Source of the DNA: a virus
DNA length: 33,264 nt
IMG/VR virus record: IMGVR_UViG_3300009180_000124
Coordinates: 1-33,264 of that record
Direction: 5' to 3' (one strand)
In this document: piece after piece, positions 23,101 through 30,199 of the stretch
How the letters are laid out: each line of letters begins with the position of its first letter
Position numbering within the stretch: position 1 is the stretch's first letter
Position numbers and translations under genes: made by a program
Notes under the pieces: generated by a model
What the model was told of the DNA's origin: nothing
What the model saw: only the letters and a program-made list of their open reading frames with translations
The model's database searches: none

Positions 23101-25354
23101 TTCAGAAGTAGATCAATATCAGATTTGGAAAGCATTGAATCGTGATGCTAATTTACCCGAAGAAAAGCGTTCATTTGCTCCTGACTTAATATCAGGACGC
23201 GATAAGCTAGCTCAAGGCATGCTCAATGGTAAGCCACGCAAAGATCTATACCAGTCTGTATTGAAAGAAGAACAAGAAATTAATAAGTCTGTATTAAAGG
23301 TTGCTTTAGATGCTGGCATCATTGATAAAGAAGGCTTTAATAGGTTTGCTAGCGACATATATTACATTCCTTTCTACAAGCAAATGGAAGATGGCGATGT
23401 TCAGTCCGTAAGTAATGCATCCAAGTTAACTGGTCAGACATTTAGCAAAGCATTAAAAGGTGGTGATAAGAAGACTAACGATCTGATGGAAAACGTCCTG
23501 ATGAACTGGTCACATATCTTATCAGCCGCCATGAAGAATCAAGCTGGTGTATCTACATTAAAAGCCGCTCAATCTATGGGTGTTGCTCAAAAGGCGAAGA
23601 TGGTTGCCGGAAAGTATCCATCCGATACAGTTAAAGTTATGGAGAATGGAAAAGCAGTTCATTATGAATTGAACGATCCAGACTTGGTTGATGCTATTGC
23701 TACTATCAGTTATCTTGGCCCCAAGTCAGCATTCCTAGATGTAGCTAAAGGATTTACTAACGCACTGCGTTATGGTATTACCATGTCGCCTGCCTATAAA
23801 GTACGCAACTTAATCCGTGACTCCATCCAGTCAGCTGCTATCTCTGAACTTGGAAATAATATGTTTAAGAACGTTTATGACGGTCTTGCTATGTCCAAAA
23901 AAGGTCATCCTACATTTATGTCAGCATTGGCTGGTGGCGGTATCTTTGAGATGGGTGTAGCCCACGAAGGAAACCAGGCTAAACTAATTAAGAATCTGAT
24001 AGATAAGGGCGTATCTATAAATACAATCCTAGATACTCCAGAAAAAATTAAAGCTAATTTGTCTAAAGTGTTGGATGCATACAACGAAATTGGTAATAAA
24101 TTTGAGAATGCTAACCGTTTAGCGCTTTATGACAAACTACGCAAGAGCGGTAAGAGCCATTTAGAGGCGGCTTATGCAGCCCGTGATTTAATGGACTTCT
24201 CAATGCAAGGTCAATTCCGTGCGGTGAAGATTATATCCTCAGTCGTTCCATTCTTTAATGCTCGATTACAGGGTCTGTACAAGCTTGGTAAGGACGGTGT
24301 GACACCTACCTATAGAGTCATCTGCAATGCAACTACAGGAAAGCCTATAGAGGCTTCTGATAAGCTTAAAGCAGCTCGCTTTATGACCATATCTAGCGCA
24401 GTAGCTCTTGCAAGCATTCTATTGTATGGAATGTACAAAGATGATGAAGACTTTCAGCGCCGTGAAGACTGGGATCGTGATAACTTCTGGTGGTTTAAGG
24501 TTGGAGATACTCAGTTCCGTATTCCCAAGCCATTTGAGATTGGCGCCTTGGGTACTATTGCCGAACGTACATACGAGCAGATCGCTGATGAGAATGTTGA
24601 AGGCAAGATCTTTGCTGAGCGCTTACATTCTATGTTGGCAGATACCTTCTCTATGAACCCTATGCCACAGATGATTAAACCAATGATTGATCTGTATGCC
24701 AATAAAGATAGTTTTACTGGCGCACCGATTGAATCAGGCGGTATGGAACGTTTATCTAAGCAAGAGCGCGTCAATAACAATACCAGCGGTATCGCTAAAG
24801 CATTGGGTGGTGTATCACAAGCCGCAGCTCAGGTACTTACATTCAACTCAGAAGCTGAAGGGTTATCTCCAGTTCAAGTTGATTACGCTATTAAGGCGTA
24901 TTTAGGATGGCTTGGTGCCACAACTACATCTACAGCAGACTTGGCGGTAGAACCATTCCAAGAAGGCACTAAAGTACATAAGCCATTGATTGATTCTGTT
25001 GCTATGGGATTTATTAAGACAGAACCACAAACTCAATCTAAGTACATGACTCAGTTCTATACCAATAATGCTCGTGTACAGTCTGCATTGGCTGATATGC
25101 GTCATTATGCTGAATTGGGCGACTCAGAAAAAATGCAAGAAATTTATGAAGAAAAAGGCGACGACATTAAAGTTGCCAAGATGTACGATCAGACAAGCAA
25201 ACAGCTTGCAGCATTACGCAAACAGTCGCGTATGATTGAGCAGAACAAAGAAATTGATTCAGAAGACAAACGAGCAGAGATGAACCGTCTTAAATTGCTC
25301 ATGTCAGACATGACTAAGCAAGTTGAGCAAATGAGGAAATCAGTAAAAAAATAG
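20195..25354 (+). CDS. giant polyvalent-like ejection protein with a zincin protease motif
   Basis: 1719 residues, the largest gene here. The N-terminus has two copies of NFFDQFD (residues 3-9 and 17-23). An Ala/Gly-rich hydrophobic region spans ~95-135 and a Lys/Glu/Ala coiled coil ~280-360. Residues 736-794 contain LTHEAIHAMKDLG with H739-E740-x2-H743 and a downstream EEAIAH (E787/E788) as possible third ligand, a zinc metallopeptidase signature. A membrane-type segment lies near 1395-1415 (MTISSAVALASILLYGMY), followed by WWFKVGDTQFRIPKPFEIG, a motif I associate with large polyvalent phage proteins. It probably enters the host with the DNA and may cleave a host or virion protein. The multidomain reading is moderately secure; protease activity is a prediction. 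Confidence 0.8.
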   Translation: MANFFDQFDPKEEEGKNFFDQFDKPERKKDTGFTGALKAGTERFKGDVAALAGRAGLMDVEKAEQYKKEREAEAEASFEPTQETWGQAPVTKVKELLGGSLPYMAAPVVAGGAATIAGLSAPVTAGVAGAASLAQFTGSNLSRQMGEGKKLADTNLLAAGAAAVPQAALDMISFKMMPGIQRIFGTAGKEITKETAQQIATKGLLATTGEYALQTGKTAGIEGATEAAQQFFERLQAGLKIDDKAARDEYLDSFIGGAVLGGTLAPAGTFVDRSIQQGKAQKIIADQQAAELQAKAEEDQAKQTGNTEAYADPEDKARIDAARWAEARANSPTMQKLDAIVQKKRDAEAAQKAKLDEIETRYSAFSLNEPENGLYRAQTEEELAAEQAKAASFSNMRTVAVQKDGQIKLYEGTLTPNGKMVNAIDPDSGKTLTFNPNSKNVVIDPTEKDIYAFETKGLNADLKQISQEIKDTEKTVKESKSEFTDWVAKNPIRQSDIMDILPEAASPSKKTGFKVKRGAQKFFTKDGSPLDDILARALEDGIITQEEFDNPSDTSGANAFIEKLTQAYNKEPVETASNKDSFAQINVLAEQKSQLEEEINRRMEFLNAPELMPMTPEETAATAASPEATGVPEFAVPEQALPLVTAENTVIEEAPVPAPAFRAEIATPFTDKFVADEKKLARDLRKALDKMGLKDVGLKLEDTLEAMVGGKMTKANATYFQSLISVALSGDNMVRSLTHEAIHAMKDLGFFSARDWAMLEDMARKKWMDKYNISEGYAGESEEIQLEEAIAHAFGDRATESALVKSLMTKALNFLKRIGNFLRARGFRTVDDIFGEAAEGKLAPTQEATVTEARAEIPTAAKLKSSLNGVDPAYAQKIISQFTQEKATVQQKFENLKSNFFERMMTGIFDEFRAIKKYSPTAYMQARMSKSIDGGLQGLLEHGQVFNNGGALDIVPGTKGLMQILAPVGSEVDQYQIWKALNRDANLPEEKRSFAPDLISGRDKLAQGMLNGKPRKDLYQSVLKEEQEINKSVLKVALDAGIIDKEGFNRFASDIYYIPFYKQMEDGDVQSVSNASKLTGQTFSKALKGGDKKTNDLMENVLMNWSHILSAAMKNQAGVSTLKAAQSMGVAQKAKMVAGKYPSDTVKVMENGKAVHYELNDPDLVDAIATISYLGPKSAFLDVAKGFTNALRYGITMSPAYKVRNLIRDSIQSAAISELGNNMFKNVYDGLAMSKKGHPTFMSALAGGGIFEMGVAHEGNQAKLIKNLIDKGVSINTILDTPEKIKANLSKVLDAYNEIGNKFENANRLALYDKLRKSGKSHLEAAYAARDLMDFSMQGQFRAVKIISSVVPFFNARLQGLYKLGKDGVTPTYRVICNATTGKPIEASDKLKAARFMTISSAVALASILLYGMYKDDEDFQRREDWDRDNFWWFKVGDTQFRIPKPFEIGALGTIAERTYEQIADENVEGKIFAERLHSMLADTFSMNPMPQMIKPMIDLYANKDSFTGAPIESGGMERLSKQERVNNNTSGIAKALGGVSQAAAQVLTFNSEAEGLSPVQVDYAIKAYLGWLGATTTSTADLAVEPFQEGTKVHKPLIDSVAMGFIKTEPQTQSKYMTQFYTNNARVQSALADMRHYAELGDSEKMQEIYEEKGDDIKVAKMYDQTSKQLAALRKQSRMIEQNKEIDSEDKRAEMNRLKLLMSDMTKQVEQMRKSVKK

Positions 25355-25366
25355 GGACTTTCCCTA
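25345..25366 (-). terminator. possible Rho-independent terminator for minus-strand transcripts
   Basis: Read on the minus strand: TAGGGA, loop AAG, TCCCTA, then seven T. It is a perfect 6-bp stem with three G-C pairs and a U-tract. On the plus strand the A-run precedes the hairpin, so it would not terminate plus transcripts. It overlaps the stop codon of the giant gene and lies about 1.4 kb beyond the last minus-strand gene. The stem is short, so this is tentative. Confidence 0.4.
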
Positions 25367-25435
25367 ATGTCACACAATTTCCTTAATAATCAATGTAATA
25401 TGCTGGTTAGTTCATATAAAACATAAGGAAACTAA

Positions 25436-26404
25436 ATGTCTGAAAGCTATCACTTAACTGATGCACAGTTTATTGAAGAATGGAATCAACTAGGTAGCCC
25501 AGCACTATTTGCTGAAAAACATAGGTTAAATCCAAGATCAGTAATGAATCGTCGTAGATCTATTGAATGTAGGTTGAATGTATCGCTTCCAACATTTAAT
25601 AGCCAACGGCAAGATGCGGTTGTCAAGCGCATTGAACAAACTCCTGGTCATGCTCGTCGTGGAATTGAGATGGAAAAAGGCAGAGTAGTAGTATTTTCAG
25701 ACGCTCACTTCTGGCCAGATGACTACACCACAGCCTACAAAGCGCTGTTGATGATTATTAAAGAATTTAAACCTCAAGTTGTAGTGGCTAACGGGGACGT
25801 GTTTGACGGATCTCAAGCATCACGACACCCAAGAATTGGTTGGTCACAGACTCCAACCGTTAAACAAGAGTTAGAGGCTTGTCAGGAGTTCATGGGCGGG
25901 ATTGAAAAGGCATCAAAAGGTGCTGAGCTTATTTGGACGCTTGGAAACCATGACGCACGTTTTGAAACATTTTTATCTGCTCAAACTGGTGCATACGAAG
26001 GAGTTCAAGGATTCACTCTTAAAGACCATTTTCCATTATGGAAGCCATGCTGGAGCTTTTGGGTAAATGATGATACTTGTATTAAGCATAGATGGAAAGG
26101 TGGATTTGCAGCAGGACGCTCTAATGCCTTGAATTCTGGGGTTAATATAATTACTGGCCATACACATAATCTCGCCGTCCAGCCAATCACGGATTATAAT
26201 GGCACTAGATACGGGGTACAGACTGGAACATTAGCGGATCCTGATGCCGAACAATTTGTACATTACACCGAAGATAATCCTAAAGACTGGCGTTCTGGAT
26301 TTGCATTGTTATCATTTGAGCGTGGCAGATTAATGTTGCCAGAATTAATTCAAGTCTGCGGTGAAGATGAGTTTGAATTTAGAGGGTGTATTAATAAGGT
26401 ATAG
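25436..26404 (+). CDS. calcineurin-like metallophosphoesterase with N-terminal DNA-binding-like region
   Basis: A 322-residue protein. Residues 1-45 look like a helix-turn-helix (DAQFIEEWNQLGSPALFAEK, then NPRSVMNRRRS). From 84 on it is a metallophosphoesterase with the full metal-ligand set: SDAH (D89, H91), NGDVFDG (G120-D121), GNHD (170-173) and GHTHN (241-245). Phage enzymes of this type can act on nucleic acid 5' or 3' ends or phosphoproteins; the substrate is not evident. An 81-base gap with AAGGA before the ATG separates it from the giant gene, the longest intergenic gap on the plus strand. I see no convincing sigma-70 promoter there. Confidence 0.85.
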   Translation: MSESYHLTDAQFIEEWNQLGSPALFAEKHRLNPRSVMNRRRSIECRLNVSLPTFNSQRQDAVVKRIEQTPGHARRGIEMEKGRVVVFSDAHFWPDDYTTAYKALLMIIKEFKPQVVVANGDVFDGSQASRHPRIGWSQTPTVKQELEACQEFMGGIEKASKGAELIWTLGNHDARFETFLSAQTGAYEGVQGFTLKDHFPLWKPCWSFWVNDDTCIKHRWKGGFAAGRSNALNSGVNIITGHTHNLAVQPITDYNGTRYGVQTGTLADPDAEQFVHYTEDNPKDWRSGFALLSFERGRLMLPELIQVCGEDEFEFRGCINKV

Positions 26405-26406
26405 CC

Positions 26407-26760
26407 ATGAGAATAACTCCAGAAGTCGTCAAGCATTTATATGCATCTCTTTACTGTTGTTATCCATTTAGCAAGTGGGACATGCCATTGCCGGAAGAGA
26501 TTAATTTTGTGGTGACTTCTGATCCTGAGTTAATGGGAACCTACCTTTACGATACTGGAGGGGATTATGAACATACCATTACTATCTCATCTGCTAGATG
26601 TGGTCACTACTACACACTCCTAACAACGTGCGCGCATGAAGCAATTCACATGAGTTTTCATAGGCAAAAGGGTGATAAGTGGATGCAACATGGCGCTCCA
26701 TTTAGAACTCGCTGTAAAATGGTTGGGCATGAATTGGGATTTGATCCTTTAGAGCTTTAA
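26407..26760 (+). CDS. SprT-like zinc metalloprotease domain protein
   Basis: A 117-residue protein with C76-A-H77-E78-A-I-H81, the HExxH zinc site, and a third His in KWMQHGAPFRTRC (H95), followed by the typical VGHELGFDP ending. This matches SprT-like minimal protease domains, which in cells cut DNA-crosslinked proteins. No zinc ribbon is attached. The gene begins 2 bases after the phosphoesterase stop and its own stop overlaps the stop of the convergent HNH gene. Function in the phage (protein processing or DNA-protein crosslink removal) is inferred. Confidence 0.82.
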   Translation: MRITPEVVKHLYASLYCCYPFSKWDMPLPEEINFVVTSDPELMGTYLYDTGGDYEHTITISSARCGHYYTLLTTCAHEAIHMSFHRQKGDKWMQHGAPFRTRCKMVGHELGFDPLEL

Positions 26761-27050
26761 GATATTTCTAAGCATCCATTTTCAAAAAGCCAGCCAATGG
26801 TAGCACGATGCGCATCCTCAAACATCTGTACCCGTTCTTCTTTTGAGAGTTTCGTTCCTTGATCGAGGGACGTGTGGCAGCTAAAACACAGGGCCGCAAT
26901 CCTATAATCATGGGCTTTAAGTCCTCTACCCTTGCCATCTCTAAGCTGATTGGAATGTGCAGCCACAACTGTTCCGTCTTGGCGACCGCATACTTGGCAT
27001 GGGGATTCTCTAACAATTTCAAGTAATTTTTTGTTTCTGTAAATAGTCAT
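26757..27050 (-). CDS. HNH-type nuclease, YbcO/DUF1364-like
   Basis: A 97-residue protein with CQVC (C18, C21), VVAAHSNQLRDGKGRGLKAHD carrying H32, and LCFSCH (C55, C58, H59), the pattern of the DUF1364 nuclease YbcO seen in lambdoid and other phages. Such enzymes are small metal-dependent DNA endonucleases, often near recombination genes. Its start overlaps the upstream winged-helix gene at ATGA (27047-27050). It is the last gene of the minus-strand arm. Confidence 0.85.
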   Translation of the reverse strand: MTIYRNKKLLEIVRESPCQVCGRQDGTVVAAHSNQLRDGKGRGLKAHDYRIAALCFSCHTSLDQGTKLSKEERVQMFEDAHRATIGWLFENGCLEIS

Positions 27051-27325
27051 TTTACTGCCATCATATTTCTAATAGCTTTTTCTACAATATCCATAGGTGT
27101 TAATACTTTTAACGCATCAGTGGCAATAAATCCTTCTGATATTTGCCATCCTCCACCAGTAAGTTTAATTACCGCACCGTTCACCATAAGAGTCCTTAAA
27201 TGAGACCCTACAGATGAACGGCTAAGGTTAACCTTAATGTCACTTGACATCACTCCTGGGTTCTTCTTGATGTACTGTAGAATTGCTAGTTTTTTGCTGT
27301 CCATAGTCAAAATATACCACTCCAT
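27047..27325 (-). CDS. winged helix-turn-helix DNA-binding protein
   Basis: 92 residues from the ATG at 27325; the second Met (27304, MDSKKLAIL) is an equally plausible start that shortens overlap with the small gene upstream. The core is a winged helix: KLAILQYIKKNPGVMSSDIK, then LSRSSVGSHLRTLMVNGAV (recognition helix) and KLTGGGWQIS (wing). Proteins of this size act as transcription regulators; in this arm it might control early expression or the nuclease it is coupled to. No operator could be identified. Confidence 0.72.
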   Translation of the reverse strand: MEWYILTMDSKKLAILQYIKKNPGVMSSDIKVNLSRSSVGSHLRTLMVNGAVIKLTGGGWQISEGFIATDALKVLTPMDIVEKAIRNMMAVK

Positions 27326-27401
27326 TATCTAATATCTTATAGCTGGGAGTTGCATATCCAGCCGCTTTAAGGGCTAGTATAACCTCTTCAATCTCCTCCA
27401 T
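27240..27401 (-). CDS. 53-residue small protein, function unknown
   Basis: Starts at the ATG of TAATG shared with the stop of the signal-peptide gene upstream, behind a GGGAG ribosome site about nine bases earlier, the same overlap style used elsewhere in this genome. The product begins MEEIEEVILALKAAGYATP and continues YKILDNGVVYFDYGQQ: an amphipathic helix then a beta hairpin. It overlaps the winged-helix gene in another frame by up to 86 bases. That overlap is the main reason for doubt. Confidence 0.5.
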   Translation of the reverse strand: MEEIEEVILALKAAGYATPSYKILDNGVVYFDYGQQKTSNSTVHQEEPRSDVK

Positions 27402-27697
27402 TACAAATAGCTCCCTGTAGGCTTCTTTTTCATTTGAAAGCGATTAATGGGGTAAGTTCTTAAATCCCCATCAGACCACTTAATAAATACATTATCGTCA
27501 TCAGAAGCCCAGCAACCAAGTATTGTTTTTCCATTTAAGGCATTAGAATAAGCGATAAAAGTGTCTTTAATGGTAGTGCATTGCATATCCGTCAAAGAAA
27601 TATTTCCGCCATTTTGATTTGGCATTTCAGCTATTATTCCTTTTGCGTGTACGTTTAGGGACAATATCAACAATACCGCCGTGAGTAGTTTTTTCAT
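27401..27697 (-). CDS. small exported phage protein with signal peptide
   Basis: A 98-residue protein. Residues 1-18 are a classical signal peptide (MKKLLTAVLLILSLNVHA, then KG). The mature ~80 residues contain two cysteines (MQCTTI, ILGCWAS) that could form a disulfide, and FIKWSDGDLRTYPINRFQ, a pattern common in small exported proteins of phages. It should reach the periplasm. Its start lies inside the 3' part of the upstream gene (70-base overlap, different frame). Superinfection exclusion or envelope modification are possible roles, without direct evidence. Confidence 0.75.
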   Translation of the reverse strand: MKKLLTAVLLILSLNVHAKGIIAEMPNQNGGNISLTDMQCTTIKDTFIAYSNALNGKTILGCWASDDDNVFIKWSDGDLRTYPINRFQMKKKPTGSYL

Positions 27698-27848
27698 TTG
27701 TATTTCTCGCTTTCATCATTGTGTCGGCCAGTGAATATGACAATTCAGCTAATGCTTGGTCGTTATATTCTCCTGGAATTTGTAGTAAACCATTCATTGC
27801 AAACATAGCAATTAAATCTCTAAGATATTCCTTGTCTTTATTTTCCAT
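27627..27848 (-). CDS. small phage protein, function unknown
   Basis: A 73-residue mostly helical protein: LRDLIAMFAMNGLLQIP, then ALAELSYSLADTMMKARN, a pattern found in many short phage proteins of early regions. The C-terminus is basic (VPKRTRKRNNS), which would suit nucleic-acid contact. It overlaps its upstream neighbour by 11 bases and the signal-peptide gene by 71 bases. No named function is known to me. Confidence 0.7.
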   Translation of the reverse strand: MENKDKEYLRDLIAMFAMNGLLQIPGEYNDQALAELSYSLADTMMKARNTNEKTTHGGIVDIVPKRTRKRNNS

Positions 27849-28116
27849 GCTTTACCAGTGCTTTCATTTGATCCGTTAACAGATCATTTAAACGCTTTTC
27901 CCCAATTAACAAAATGTTAGCTTGAGATTCGTTAATTAATTCACATGCGTCTTTTAATGCTTTGTTGTATCCACTATCAAATGCTTTAGTTCCAGCAAGC
28001 TTTTCCTCAATAGCGTCTCTAAGAAAAGGTGATGCTTTGCGATCTTTTGCCATAATACGCAATAGCCTAGAATGCTCTTGGCATACATATAAGCTATAAG
28101 GGACTAACGTTTCCAT
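27838..28116 (-). CDS. small protein, function unknown
   Basis: A 92-residue protein with GGAG nine bases before the ATG. Predicted largely helical and charged (RIMAKDRKASPFLRDAIEEK, later EKRLNDLLTDQMKALVKHGK). There is no Cys cluster, membrane helix or enzyme motif. It overlaps its upstream neighbour by 13 bases. Typical early accessory gene. Confidence 0.65.
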   Translation of the reverse strand: METLVPYSLYVCQEHSRLLRIMAKDRKASPFLRDAIEEKLAGTKAFDSGYNKALKDACELINESQANILLIGEKRLNDLLTDQMKALVKHGK

Positions 28117-28517
28117 TCTTTAAACTCCGCTAGTAATGCATTAAAAGTATGTCGTGCGTCAAAATTTGTTTTTAGATCAGCCCTAGATTGGATCTCTAAG
28201 GTTGCAGTTAACCATTCAACACAAGCATTTTCATTTTTCTCAAACAACTGACCTTGTTCGTGTAGGAATTCCCAGAACTTAGGATCCCGGCAGATCATGC
28301 CAGCCTGCTTGACAGCCTGAGCGGCCTCAAAATCTCCACGATTCATTGGCTCCTCAGTATCTGCCAGCCTGACCATAACGACCATATATCTGGAGCCTAC
28401 AAAGTCCCTAATTAGCTCTGTTGGAAGCTCATCTGGATGTATGGCTAAAGACATAACAATGCCGTCCTTGGTCTGTTTGAGAGCAATCTTCTTACCCTCA
28501 AATTGGCTGGTTTCCAC
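28104..28517 (-). CDS. conserved phage protein, function unknown
   Basis: A 137-residue protein starting with GTG at 28517, directly after the previous stop and behind AGGAAGAG; no nearby ATG has a site this good. The sequence SLAIHPDELPTELIRDFVGS, then RYMVVMVRLAD and MICRDPKFWEFL...SRADLKTN, resembles a phage protein family common near single-strand annealing genes. A fold with an N-terminal beta sheet and helical C-terminus is likely. A role in recombination or replication is suggested only by neighbourhood. Confidence 0.72.
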   Translation of the reverse strand: METSQFEGKKIALKQTKDGIVMSLAIHPDELPTELIRDFVGSRYMVVMVRLADTEEPMNRGDFEAAQAVKQAGMICRDPKFWEFLHEQGQLFEKNENACVEWLTATLEIQSRADLKTNFDARHTFNALLAEFKEWKR

Positions 28518-28796
28518 TTATACTCTTCCTGTAAATAAAGTTACGCAACGCTCCCAGAATGTACGAACACGCATAGATTCTTCGCTGTAATGACTCAACA
28601 ACTCTTCAAGAATCTCGTTATCTTTCATTTCTCCTGCTAAGGCTTTTTGCAAATTCTTGGCAAGAGTTTCCCAATCCACTGTGGCATCGTATGACATTAC
28701 AAGTTTTTTTGGCGCGTTCTTTGTGCCTGCTGGACGACCACGTTTTTTGGTGGAAATCTTAGCGGTTACTGCTGGTTTATTTGCTGGCTTATTCAT
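28518..28796 (-). CDS. small protein with AT-hook-like motif
   Basis: A 92-residue protein. The N-terminal 32 residues are Lys/Ala/Pro-rich with KKRGRPAGTKN (18-28), whose RGRP core is the AT-hook minor-groove-binding motif. The rest is helical (WETLAKNLQKALAGEMKDNE). The upstream gene supplies GAGGAG, and its last codons overlap this start by 8 bases. Likely binds AT-rich DNA; a regulatory or DNA-organising role is inferred. Confidence 0.7.
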   Translation of the reverse strand: MNKPANKPAVTAKISTKKRGRPAGTKNAPKKLVMSYDATVDWETLAKNLQKALAGEMKDNEILEELLSHYSEESMRVRTFWERCVTLFTGRV

Positions 28797-29034
28797 ATGG
28801 TAATTTCTCCTCTTGTTTTACATATGTATCTACTGCTAATGAAACAAATGTGTTACCGGTGCTTGGGTATGTACGATCCCAGGCAGACAACTTAATAACG
28901 ATCAAGCCGTCAGCGTCTGGTTTAAGACTAGCCAAATACTCTGGATCAATCTTGATATCTCCATACCAGTCTGGCGCCTTCTCGGAACGCTTTTCCTTAG
29001 TCTTGTTTAGTGTGCCTTTGTTTGGGTATGCCAT
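28789..29034 (-). CDS. small conserved protein next to the ERF gene
   Basis: An 81-residue protein with an excellent AAGGAG site 6 bases before the ATG. The pattern MAYPNKGTLNKTKEKRSEKA, then PDWYGDIKI and VIKLSAWDRT...TFVSLAVDTYVK, matches a short beta-rich family frequently adjacent to phage single-strand annealing proteins. It may bind single-stranded DNA or the annealing protein; this is inferred from position. Confidence 0.75.
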   Translation of the reverse strand: MAYPNKGTLNKTKEKRSEKAPDWYGDIKIDPEYLASLKPDADGLIVIKLSAWDRTYPSTGNTFVSLAVDTYVKQEEKLPYE

Positions 29035-29037
29035 TTA

Positions 29038-29772
29038 TTACTCCTTAGTTAATGATTTTTTGGTTGTTGTAAAGCTGGTCATTAGATCTGAATACTTGCC
29101 TTCGTCTAATTCTTTGACGATATCTAGTAATGAACGATTGTTTTTGAAGATGTTTGCTACGTCATCTGTAGTCTGTGCTAAACAAAGAATCTGTTTAACT
29201 CCCTCAGTCATAGCGTTGATCCATTCGGGGGTGCCTTGCTCAGCCTCTGGCGTTACTGTCCACTCACTTGGCTTTGGTTTTTCTGCGGTGGTAATATTAC
29301 CGGCTAGCTTAACTGGTGGCTTTGGGTCAGGAGTTACGCCGACTTTAGCTACTGGCTGTGGCTTAGTGGTTGTGTAAGCCTTAACTGGCTTGTCATCTGC
29401 CCCTAGGGTTGCATCTAAGGCGTCATGCTCAACGATCTCGAATGCATTAACCCAGAGGTAGCGACGCAAATATGTCTGTACAGCTCCTAGATTCTGGACA
29501 TCGTGGCATCCTTTTAATGCAGCAGATGACATTGGAGATGTAAATGTGGTAAATGAATCATCTTCTGTATCGTGAATATTAAGATACGCCATCTCAGGAG
29601 TAAAAGATATCATTCCACACAATCCAAGCTTAGAACAAATTGTTTGAATCTCAGGCAAAAAATCGCCAAGTTCAAAGTAATAGTAGCCTGCAAACTTATT
29701 ATGTCCAGACTTCTTTAGCTGAGTGTTTTGCAACATCAGTCGTGCCTCTTGTAATTTCTTATAAATGCTCAT
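29038..29772 (-). CDS. ERF-family single-strand annealing protein
   Basis: A 244-residue protein. The N-terminus has ERF-family features: IYKKLQEARLMLQNTQLKKS, then HNKFAGYYYFELGDFLPEI and the conserved VQTYLRRYLWVNAFEIVEHD block (~105-128). The C-terminal half is a Pro/Lys-rich linker (~140-180) and a short helical tail, as usual for recombinases with a variable end. ERF proteins anneal complementary strands in phage recombination. Coupled to the DUF3310 gene by ATGA and located downstream of a RecB-like nuclease, giving an exonuclease/annealase pair. Confidence 0.85.
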   Translation of the reverse strand: MSIYKKLQEARLMLQNTQLKKSGHNKFAGYYYFELGDFLPEIQTICSKLGLCGMISFTPEMAYLNIHDTEDDSFTTFTSPMSSAALKGCHDVQNLGAVQTYLRRYLWVNAFEIVEHDALDATLGADDKPVKAYTTTKPQPVAKVGVTPDPKPPVKLAGNITTAEKPKPSEWTVTPEAEQGTPEWINAMTEGVKQILCLAQTTDDVANIFKNNRSLLDIVKELDEGKYSDLMTSFTTTKKSLTKE

Positions 29773-29984
29773 TTGCTTTCCTTGGTTTCTACTTCAATTA
29801 ATTTTTCTGCGTAATGAATAACTTTTCTAAGATCATCAACTCCACCTTTATTTCTCCAGCGAGTAGTGTATTTAATAATATTTCCTTCAAGGTATCCTAG
29901 ATTATTAGCAACAATGTAATCCCATGGCTGTATAGAATTTTTAGAATAGTGATCTCCACCTATCTGTTTATCGTTAGCATTCAT
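29769..29984 (-). CDS. DUF3310 (SaV-like) protein
   Basis: A 71-residue protein with the hallmark IGGDHYSKNSIQPWDYI, then GYLEGNIIKYTTRW and KGGVDDLRKVIHYAEKLIE. This small conserved domain is widespread in phage early regions and is sometimes described as nucleotide-kinase related; its activity is not established. AGAGG precedes the ATG of TAATG at 29984; the end overlaps the annealase gene at ATGA. Confidence 0.9.
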   Translation of the reverse strand: MNANDKQIGGDHYSKNSIQPWDYIVANNLGYLEGNIIKYTTRWRNKGGVDDLRKVIHYAEKLIEVETKESK

Positions 29985-30199
29985 TAAGCCAACCTCTTAA
30001 CTCTATGAGAAGCATGCAAGATCCATTTGCTATCCATTTTTTCAATAGACCTCTTGATGGCCGCTTCATAACGTTTTCGCATATCCTCAATCTCTGCATC
30101 AGACATCCGCCCGTAATAGATTGATGAGCTTACTGGGTTAAAAACCTTTTCCTTTCCTATAACTTCATTTTTAAAGCTTTTCCATAATTGATTAAACAT
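29984..30199 (-). CDS. small basic protein, function unknown
   Basis: A 71-residue protein, AAGGA before the ATG of TAATG. Basic and helical (DAEIEDMRKRYEAAIKRSIEK), ending HASHRVKRLA. No family recognised. It lies between the RecB-like nuclease and DUF3310, in a coupled run, so it belongs to the early DNA-metabolism block. Confidence 0.65.
   Translation of the reverse strand: MFNQLWKSFKNEVIGKEKVFNPVSSSIYYGRMSDAEIEDMRKRYEAAIKRSIEKMDSKWILHASHRVKRLA

Noticed and set aside
25396-25420. TAATAT and TATAAA boxes in the 81-base gap before the phosphoesterase gene
   Set aside because: No matching -35 element at 16-18 bases upstream of either; AT-rich chance matches cannot be excluded.
28781-29377. 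198-codon plus-strand open frame antisense to the ERF and neighbouring genes
   Set aside because: No ribosome site, no recognisable protein, and it lies wholly opposite well-supported coding genes; a compositional shadow.
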